From: Lingula anatina | Lineage: Eukaryota; Brachiopoda; Lingulata; Lingulida; Lingulidae | Reading direction: 5' to 3' | Assembly (NCBI RefSeq): GCF_001039355.2 | Contig: NW_019775830.1 | Coordinates: forward strand, 78,808 to 115,780 | Length of the DNA stretch: 36,973 bases | In this document: piece by piece, positions 23,616 to 32,305 of the stretch | Layout of the letters: the number at the start of each line of letters is the position of its first letter | Numbering within the stretch: the first letter of the stretch is position 1 | Program-made: the position numbers and the translations under genes | The notes under the pieces: model-generated | Databases searched by the model: none | What the model was told of the DNA's origin: nothing | Seen by the model: only the letters and a program-made list of their open reading frames with translations

Positions 23616-24170
23616 CAGAACTCATAAAAGTTTTGTTAAATCCTACATTCCTTTTTGGGGATTTCCGCGATACACATTCTGCTTGAAGTACCCCCCTCCA
23701 CAGATAAAATTGGGGGGTGGGGGGTCAAAGGGGGGGGGGGGGGTAAATGCAGTGCCCACTCAACGTCCCAAATTCTTGCTGCTCAGTCTCTCCTGAAATC
23801 GCTATGTGGCAGTCCTGAAGAAACTTTGGACAACACCTTGTGCGCTGATAGTGATTGTGCACTGTCATGCGTGACCGCAGAGCCAGAATAGTGAAGGACG
23901 GATGGATGGTATATGAAGGTGAAGTTCAGTCTTAATAAGACAAAGAATGTTCATGATATAAGTTACATATTTCAAAGTATTCTTTGTCATATTGGAGTTT
24001 CATTATGAGAATTATATTTAAATTCCAAATTGTAAAATAAAAGTTATATTTTTTATATATTATCAAATACTGCAGTTTTTGAAAGTACATTATCACATGT
24101 ACAAAGTACAAAATCCAGTTTAATAAGTAAAACCAAAAGTTGCCTTTCCTTCACACGTGGACAATCTAAA

Positions 24171-24390
24171 ACACAATGTTAATCATTGTTATAAACAAAT
24201 AGAGCACAGAACATTATCTATTTTCCATATCTAAGTGCACTCGGGAATGTGCTCTATTCATATAGTACAGCGTATACTGTACACAATGTTAATCATTGTT
24301 ATAAACAAATAGAGCACAGAACATTATCTATTTTCCATATGTAAGTGCACTCGGGAATGTGCTCTATTCATATAGTACAGCGTATACTGT
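24171..24390. repeat. 110-bp unit in two tandem copies, each with internal inverted arms
   Basis: Units 24171-24280 and 24281-24390 differ at one base (C at 24231, G at 24341). Each contains AATAGAGCACA and its exact complement TGTGCTCTATT, so each can fold into a hairpin with 11-bp arms. ACAATG/CATTGT also forms a small inverted pair at the unit start. It lies about 300 bp upstream of the paralogue B start codon. Confidence 0.95.
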
Positions 24391-24684
24391 TCACAAGCAT
24401 AAAGAGATGTAGTTAAGACGTTAAAGCATGGCAAGTTCCATTTCTTCAGTGGCGGGTGCCGATTAACTTGACTCGGATGCCTGCACCATATAGCACCTAA
24501 CATTATGATTACTACACTTACGGCATTCGGGTGTGAGGAATTATATGAAAATCCACTGAACCCCTACTTGATGCATGCCCCCTTTTTTGTCTGCAATCAT
24601 CGATTATCGGTGTTTTAAAAAACTCTGTACTAAAGACACTGCAGGATCCTTTTTCTGTTTGTACCGCCATCGCGTCGGGTCACC

Positions 24685-27600
24685 ATGGCTGTTCCTTTAA
24701 ATTTGATGACAATATTATTGGTAACTTGCACGGCGGGAAATGTACGTATTTTCTTTACAGAAATGTTTATGATTTAAAGCCCTCCAATGGTTATTTTCAA
24801 ATGTCTTACCTGACGTTCCTTTTTTAGTTCTTGTACATTGGACCTGCATAACGTAAGGAGCGATCAATGGTACACTGTATGCGTATTTTTTAAGGTTTAA
24901 TTACGTCCAAATAATAAAGAATGCCTTAGAAATACAGTTTCGTCAATACGACAGTCTTTTCTCCTGCTATAAGCACATGCGTTCAACCTCTTCATATTGC
25001 CCTCAGGTAACCTGTCGTCTGGTGAATGTCCGTGCCTACAAAGATGCCGCCGAACACCAAGTGGATCCAGACGCCTTCATCTTAATGGAAAGTGCGTACG
25101 CCGCTGGGCTGACCAACGACGATAATCTTAATGCCTACAAGCGGTTTCGTCTTCGGCCAAGGTTTTTGCGAGATACGAGTCACATCGACACGTGTACAAG
25201 TGCCCTAGGATATCCCATTGATATTCCTATAGGTGAACCAATGTTTGTTTTATAAAATGTGTACTGTCCGCTTTTGAAACTGTCTAACCTCAAGTAATAT
25301 TTTCCATGTCTACCTGTGAATGTGTTAATTACATGTATATCTTTCCCAATTCAGAATGGTTACACTCTACCAGGGCCACAGATTGCTTTTCACTAGATGC
25401 TCACAGGTATATCTTTGAGTAATTCCTCAAACAATTTTCTACTCTCACCGAACACAAAAGAAAACATAATTTGTCAGAGACATATATGTAAATATCTAGC
25501 GGTAAATCAATCTGTGACCCTGATAGAGGGCAAGGAACTAGGCCTATTTCCCCATGAGGAAAACATATTCAATGCGACTGTATAAAGCCGAAGGTAATAG
25601 CAAAAGAAAGTACATAGGGAAGTGTCTTCGAGTTATGATGGATATTGGGTTTTCAAAATCTCGCGTTTGGTGTATGTTTTTTATCTACCCGTCATGTAGA
25701 CGTGATTTATTTGACTTTCTGAATAATGTAAAGGCTAAAAATGTCCATCTGTTCCTCAATGATATATTGAGGAATATATCATTGAGGAACCGCATTTTGC
25801 GTCTGCAACGCATTTGCAACCAATAAAAAACTCATAAACGCATTTCGCAACCGCAGCGCATTTTACAACTAGTATTTTTTTTGTCAGTCACTAAAACTGT
25901 TAGAAGGGTAATTGAGATATTCGTGATTGAGTAAAGTTGCTAATGCCCCTTGGGATGGGTAATTGTATTTTTCATATCAAGAATTTTTGTCGGTGCTCAT
26001 AAAAAGCCATGCACGAAATCAGATTCATTAGATCTTAGCCTTGTCTGATAAAATATGGATGGTCCGGGATTTCATTATATCAGCTAGTGTTAGGTTGGGG
26101 TGTAGATAAAATGCCATGTATTGCCATTTTTGTAACTTATGCATTTATTTGCTAGTTCTATGTTGATCAACAGATCGGGAATTCGATTGAAAAGAAAAAA
26201 AAAACTGCCATTTTCTTCGCCACATCTCAACAGTAGCGCTCTCACTGCCTGACTCTTGACTATTGATGATAAAGATCATAGTAACAACAAAAGGAATCTA
26301 CCTTTATGCATTTTGCTATTTAAGAATATCGATGAAAAAAAAAATTGATGTTAACTAAAATATAAAACCATCCACCCCACCCACAGTCTTACTCTCAGTC
26401 GCAATAAAATTTTGGAAAAAAAAACTCGTGCACATCAAAGCACATGTAGTACAGTGACTAGTGTAGGACTACTTCACAAACAAGTCGGCAGCTGGGGCTT
26501 TATCTATTCATGTTATGGTTTTAAAAAGTGTCAGTCAAGCGTCAGTGAGTTAGATAAGTGCGTGAACCATGGTAAGGATGCGTTCTTAGAATAACAACAT
26601 CATTATATTTTAAATTACTGCAAGGATTCGCCTGCTTTTGGGCAAAGAAGAGTGATAATGGATTTTTTTTAATTCGAGGTCGTGTATTTTCAATGAATAT
26701 ACGGTTTGGTAAATGGTGATTATCATTATTAATTTTTTTCCTCATTAAATCCTAAAGGCTGAACTAAAGATTAAAATTTTACTATTCGATACTTGTGCGT
26801 TGTTTATAGGCATTTCCCCGAGCGGTTTACATAAATGGTTTCATCCGGAAGGGACAATCGGCACAGCGTCTGCTGCCGCTGCCAAAAACACGGTCATGAT
26901 TCTTGCTCAAGTCACGACTACGCCCCTAGAAGACGTAACCAAGGCTGTTCCTGACGCTCTTCTCTGGATGCAAATGTATATGACGAAACCAAGAAGCGTC
27001 ATGCTTAAATTCGTAAGGAGGGTAGAAGAAGCTGGTAAGGACAAACTCAAGCGTTTTTATTTATTTATTCACGATAGTCCGACAAGTTCTTTATTTGTTA
27101 AAGAAAAAAAAACTTTAGGTATTTTACATGCCTTAACGCTTCACGCTTACAAAGGCATAATGTGTTATGCGTATTAAATGCAGATTGTCACAATGCGTTA
27201 TTTTTTAAAGCAGTGAATAAATTAGATCTGAATTATATATAATCGGTTTCTTTTTTCAAAAAGTCATTGATTCTGAAAAGAAATGATATGCAGAACAAGT
27301 TGTTTTATTCTTCTTGGAGAGGACACTTCGCAGAAAAATATCATTACCTCAAACCCCATCAAATCAATACTTTGATTTTATAGGGGAAAAAACTTTTATT
27401 ACTTTGAATATTTATTTATTTATTTATTTATTTATTTATTTTGTCATTGCGTTAAGTATTTGTAAAATTGTTAGTTAAAAGACGGTTAAAAAGAAACTGC
27501 TGCATTCTAGAGATTGACGTACGCCTCAATGAAATATACTCCCCTACCAAAAAAGTGTCACACCTAATGAATGTGTAAAATGATGCATAAAATCAAGTCA

Positions 27601-29536
27601 TAATTATTCATCTGTTGGGGGTGGGGTGGGATTTTTTAACAAAATTTTACTGATTATGCAACCAATGAATAAGCTAAAAAAAAGTATAGAAAGTCGCAAA
27701 CTCGCACTTTGCACAGCATCCTCTGAATTGGAGGACTCACCTGTGCGTGGAGTCAAAAGTTCTGTTAGACACTTCCTTTTAACTTCTCTCCAAATACGCA
27801 TCTTTCCTTCCTATTTTCCCACAGGAACTTGTTAAAAATTACACAAATTCGTATTTTTCTAAGTGTCAGTGTCCATTGTAGGCTTCAAAGCCATCGTTCT
27901 GTCAGTAGACGAAGTGCGTAGGAGGCGAATTTCCTGGTCAAAGCGCAACGTTTACAACCTTCCGGACTGGGTCACCTTTCCCAATCTTCCATACCCTGTG
28001 ACGGACAGGAGGGCTACGGTGGACGACGCATACGATAATGTTTTCACTTTGACATGGGATGATGTTGATTGGTTGAAAGATGTTTCACATATACCAATCA
28101 TTCTGAAGGGAATTTTAACTGCGGAGGACGCAGAACTTGCGGTGCGCCATGGTGCGGATGCTGTGTTTGTTTCCAATCACGGCGGGCGGTGAGTGGGGAT
28201 AGTCCGACAAGTTCTTTATTTGTTAAAGAAAAAAAACTTTAGGTATTTTACATGCCTTAACGCTTCACGCTTACAAAGGCATAATGTGTTATGCGTATTA
28301 AATGCAGATTGTCACAATGCGTTATTTTTTAAAGCAGTGAATAAATTAGATCTGAATTATATATAATCGGTTTCTTTTTTCAAAAAGTCATTGATTCTGA
28401 AAAGAAATGATATGCAGAACAAGTTGTTTTATTCTTCTTGGAGAGGACACTTCGCAGAAAAATATCATTACCTCAAACCCCATCAAATCAATACTTTGAT
28501 TTTATAGGGGAAAAAACTTTTATTACTTTGAATTTTAGCACGCTAGACGGCGGTCCTGCCACTATTGACGCTCTGCCGGAGGTAGTGCGTGCCGTAAGGG
28601 GGCGCTGTGACGTTTATGTGGACGGAGGCGTCCGGACTGGGAGGGACGTTTTCACTGCACTTGCTTTAGGTAGGCATTGATTCACATGCAAGTGGCGGGG
28701 CTTTCTTACAACTAATGAATAAAGTTTCTTCAGAAAAACGCCGCTTATAGGAAATTTTTTTGAAAAAAATTTAAGAAATAAGAAAATAAGAAGTGTGCAA
28801 CCATGAGACACCTCAAGATCGCCCAACTCGTTGTTGTAACTTTTTTTCAGTAACATTTGCATCTTTTTCTGGAGACATAAATTATCCGCTAGATGCATCA
28901 TCCGTCCCTTTATTACGTTCTAGTCTATAATGGTCTCATATAAATTCCAGGAGCTCGTGCCGTCTTCATCGGTCGTCCTGTTCTCCATGGTCTCGCCACT
29001 AATGGCTCCCAGGGTGTTCAAGACGTACTTGACATATTGACTAACGAACTAGAAAGTACCATGGCGCTCACAGGTACAGTGCGCGAGTTTCTATAGGCAA
29101 TGCAGTATTATCAATAACCGATTAATGAAACTGGTCAACGTGAAAACCCTGAGAAAAACGGTGAACTAGAACCTTATTTGAGGCACATGCTCATGAGCTT
29201 AATGGCAGAGTTACCGAATGCTTCATTTTCAAATACAGTCAATGTTTACAGAGGTCATCATAGAAAAGGAAAAGAAAGAAAGAATGAAAGAAATAATAAA
29301 AAAATTACGTTAAAATTGAAAACTCACTGTGAGGAAAGCTCAAGGGCTTTTTTTAAAATTCTTTTGTTAAATTTAGGTCAGACTGGAAACGCTAAAGGCA
29401 CTATGTATTTTAAAAATTTCTTTCAGGAGTGACAAGAGTAGATGATATAAACAGTTCTTACGTCGTAAGGCAAAATTACTACAATTATCCGGTCGAATCA
29501 TCGGGAGACAGTGACGTAACAGCAGAATGCACGTAG
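24685..29536 (+). CDS. FMN-dependent 2-hydroxyacid oxidase-like, paralogue B
   Basis: Tandem paralogue of the gene at 16670-23049. Exons: 24685-24741, 25007-25232, 26810-27034, 27882-28188, 28539-28669, 28951-29073 and 29427-29536 (TAG). They give about 392 aa. Internal exons 2-6 have exactly the same lengths as in A (226, 225, 307, 131, 123 nt) and the same phases. Key sites: [37 protein letters not shown] and AVFIGRP are retained. The pocket Tyr26 position reads Leu and the Trp110 position reads Val. The start at 24685 has a strong context (CACCATGG). Unlike A, the first exon encodes a hydrophobic stretch ([14 protein letters not shown]), a possible weak signal peptide. The C-terminus (DVTAECT) has no peroxisomal PTS1. 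AATAAA lies at 29599, 63 nt past the stop. Introns are diverged from A, so the pair is not an assembly duplicate. Confidence 0.9.
25233..26809 (+). other. Intron 2 of hydroxyacid oxidase B
   Basis: A 1.6-kb intron with a 40-bp hairpin at 25751-25790. The hairpin is followed by repeated GCATTTGC/GCAACC-like words to about 25870. The readable frames here (for example 25554-25826) run through this repeat and are not genes. Confidence 0.7.
25751..25790. repeat. 40-bp hairpin with perfect 17-bp arms
   Basis: The arms at 25751-25767 and 25774-25790 are exact reverse complements (GTTCCTCAATGATATAT on the left), with a 6-nt loop. Adjacent sequence to about 25870 reiterates GCATTT and CGCAACC-type words, which may be the end of a small transposable element. 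Confidence 0.85.
27073..27409. repeat. First copy of about 336-bp intronic direct repeat
   Basis: Lies in intron 3 of hydroxyacid oxidase B, starting GATAGTCCGACAAG. It is nearly identical to 28198-28533; the difference I see is one A in a homopolymer. It is followed by (ATTT)n, which the second copy lacks. Confidence 0.95.
28198..28533. repeat. Second copy of about 336-bp intronic direct repeat
   Basis: Makes up nearly all of intron 4 (28189-28538) of hydroxyacid oxidase B. Only the first 9 and last 5 intron bases lie outside the repeat. No N is present between the copies. Confidence 0.95.
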
Positions 29537-30844
29537 GACAAGTTCAGGAAAGGTTGCGCATCCAGTCTCGATACAAGACTTCATAACTTTTTTTATAAAA
29601 TAAATAATTCAAAAGTTTGCGCTAACGACCGAAAAATCTATAGTGTTGCGTTACCTTGATTAAAATACCTTGTAAAAACTAACTGTTCTTCTTTTATTAT
29701 TTCACTGTGCAAAAAATGTACCAAAATGCCTCGTGGAATATTCCGCTCTTAAATTTCCATTATTTTTACCCTTATGTATACGTGCACTGAACTAGATGAA
29801 GATATGAAAAATCCTAAATTTCCAAACAATTGGTTTTTGTTATGTTTTTATATAAAAAGGAAAGAAAGAAAAATACATAACAGAATTCGTTTCCAAAGTA
29901 AATGTACAAACTGACAGGGCCTTCACTTTACTCATGTTTATTAATACTGTATTATAGACAGGTTTCATCAATAAAGTAACGTGTCACGAGTCTAGCACTT
30001 TAAAGAGATAGCATCTGGTGTTTTTGAAAATATCGATTATTGTAAAAGAAATGTGTGCAAGTCATTTGTTTCAGTTTACATCAGTCAAAATGGTCTTGCT
30101 GGTTATAAAATTATACAATTTCTTTCAACACTGTACAGTAGGTTGGGGTCCAGTGTTCACTAAAACCGCTGTTTGTGTTTTCACTTCCCATGTATGCCTA
30201 CACGTAGCCCCTCTGTTGCCGAAATGAAGGCATGTGTATGTTAAGTTACGGCATCAAAACCATAAGCTATCTATCCGGGAAATAACATATTTTGTTAAAT
30301 CTGCTTTTCCGACATAACATAAAATTATGCTTCAGCTGCCAGCTGACAACTCTTGCCATATTTATAAGACTGGGTTTTTTTAAATGATAGATAATATATA
30401 GATAACATATTGCAGTCGTATTTGCTACCATTAGAATTTAAAAAAAACTTGAAAGATGTTATCCTCTTAATTTAAGAATAGTTTTATTGTCACAAATATT
30501 TTTACTTTGGAATCAGATGGCAGTGTTTCAATGCAATATTATTCACGGCAATAAATAGAAAACTTTGACAAATTCAACCTATCAGCGTTCTTTCGTTCTT
30601 TGTTTCAGCGCCCAGGGGAAGGCAGTTATGTTGTCAAAATGTCAGTCTTAATCAGGTAAAAACAAGCATCACCATCAACAATCTGATGGAGCAGTAATAG
30701 AGTTTGACAGCCATATATATCAGTGTCCATTATGTCAACAGAATGTACATGAAATAATCTGAATAATTCGTAACTGCAACTGAAAGGCTAACTCATTAGA
30801 ATAACAGCGGCAGTGCTCTGGTATCTAAAACACTTTTTTGTATA
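29537..30844. other. Spacer between hydroxyacid oxidase B and the defensin-like gene
   Basis: Paralogue B 3' UTR at the left, with AATAAA at 29599-29604. On the - strand AATAAA is read from 30483-30488 and could serve the defensin-like gene. An isolated splice-flanked stretch at 30609-30655 is discussed as a finding. I see nothing else coding. Confidence 0.6.
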
Positions 30845-31322
30845 TTACCAAGATATGTCCCGCCTCGTGCGATTCAGTACCCGTTGACAATCTTCTTCGA
30901 CTAGGCAGATGCATACGCCGGAGCCGCTGTAATTCTCACCCACAAGCTCAGGCTCTTTGCTGCAGTAGCCATTACAGAAATACCCCCAGCTGTGGTAATG
31001 GCAGTTAGCTCCGCACGTTTCGTCGTCGCAAGGATTCTCTTCTCGTCTCGACAGCGGAGACCCTGAAATCAAATTAAACAACATACACTGTAACACTGTA
31101 CCAATTTTCGAAATTTTCTCGTCGAGGACCTCAGAATGAGGTTTTACAAACCTGTGCGTAAATGACAAAAAGTCAGTTAAGATATAACATAAAACTCTTT
31201 CAAATATGAGAGCTGAGACAAAACGTGCTGATCATCACTATCTTGACAATAGATCTAGACCCCTACTTACCATAAAGTGAAACGCACATCCCCACAGCAA
31301 CCAATAACAACACAAACTTCAT
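30845..31322 (-). CDS. Secreted eight-cysteine defensin-like peptide precursor
   Basis: Two exons: 31322-31271 (start ATG, signal sequence) and 31062-30845 (TAA), joined through a Gly codon to give 89 aa. Residues 1-18 (MKFVLLLVAVGMCVSLYG) form a clear signal peptide. Residues 23-24 are Arg-Arg, a possible processing point just before the cysteine core. Cysteines are at 29, 34, 38, 47, 51, 68, 70 and 76, giving C-x4-C-x3-C-x8-C-x3-C-x16-C-x-C-x5-C. The CxxxC plus CxC arrangement is that of cysteine-stabilised alpha-beta (invertebrate defensin) folds, and eight cysteines is the number in mollusc defensins. The C-tail has RTRR (82-85), a furin-like site. The core is strongly acidic (about eleven Asp/Glu against one Lys between residues 25 and 76), unusual for a membrane-active defensin. 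The role (immune effector or secreted ligand) is not known. The family call is by pattern only. Confidence 0.72.
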
Positions 31323-32305
31323 TGTACAACTTCTCAAGTCCTGGCTGGAACTTAAATGTGTAGGGACGGTTAAACACACACCTCTTGGTACTTAAATATG
31401 ATCCCAACGCTTTGCAGTCTGTATGGTAGACTATACCTCGGAATGAACAATTAAAAACTGCGACGCCTAAGGTACCGGCCTACGGAAACAACTTTCACCG
31501 AGTCTGAATGATTAAAAAATAGGCCTACTGTTCAAAATAAAAACTTCGACATTCATCACACCCGTATATAGTATCATCATGAAAGAGATCTCTGTGCCTT
31601 TGATGTTTTTGTGCACGAAGTGATATTTATTTTCGGCGAATTGGCTTTTATGTAGGCCTATAATAATTCGAATGCAGGTAGGCTGTGTATAAATGAAAGA
31701 GCCAAGGATTCCTTTTTATTTCCCAGCCCATCCTCCGTTGCAGGTTTAGCTGAACAGTATTTATTGAATATTATAGTTACATATACTTTTGAATAGACAC
31801 AGTTGACTTTTTCTTTGCCTATTCTACAGCTAGGTATAGGCTATAGGCTAGGCCTATATACAGTAGGCCTCTATGCTCATATTCCACCAAAAGTCACCGA
31901 ACTTACACACAATGGGCAACACCATGTGCTCGTTAAGGGAGAGATTTATATATATGTGTAATGCAATGATCTCCTGTAGGCAATCAAGTTATCCCGTGCG
32001 ATAGCTGGATAGTGGCTAAAAGAGGAGGGGGGGGCATCACAGTGAGAAATGCGTTAGTTGAGAAAACGTCTAGTCTGGTTTCGGGTTGTAATTGTGATTT
32101 GTTCCATGTTATATCTAAGTACTACATTTCAAAAGTCTAACACCAAAATATGTATAAAATTGTATATTGTAAATAAATATTCATCCACTAGAGAATTTGG
32201 AATCTATCCAGTGGAATCTATCGTGTAATTTTTGTGATCATTTTACTCCGTTCCTTCACTTCCGGTTTGTGGCCCGTCACATGTACATTATTGATCGAAT
32301 GATCG
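31323..32305. other. Divergent spacer between defensin-like gene and NOMO
   Basis: About 980 bp between two divergent start codons. A TATA-like ATATTTAAG is read on the - strand at about 31393-31401, suited to the defensin-like gene. Between about 31650 and 31880 the word TAGGCCTA and partial forms recur several times. No coding exon is recognised. Confidence 0.55.

Larger units (their letters stand above)
23050..24684. other. Spacer between the two hydroxyacid oxidase genes
   Basis: Contains the paralogue A 3' UTR (AATAAA at 23270-23275), a C14 run (23559-23572) joined to (AAAT)n (to about 23615), G runs including G14 (23712-23743) and a 110-bp tandem duplication (24171-24390). I see no gene; the frame at 23655-23891 crosses the poly-G tract and has no family match. 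Confidence 0.7.

Noticed and set aside
24171-24390. CRISPR-like repeat
   Set aside because: Only two abutting 110-bp units with no spacers, in an animal genome.
25554-25826. 90-codon frame across the 40-bp hairpin
   Set aside because: Its C-terminal half is the palindrome and repeated words translated; no domain.
16670-29536. The two hydroxyacid oxidases as another assembly duplicate
   Set aside because: Introns differ in length and sequence, proteins differ at many sites, and no N lies between them; they are real paralogues.
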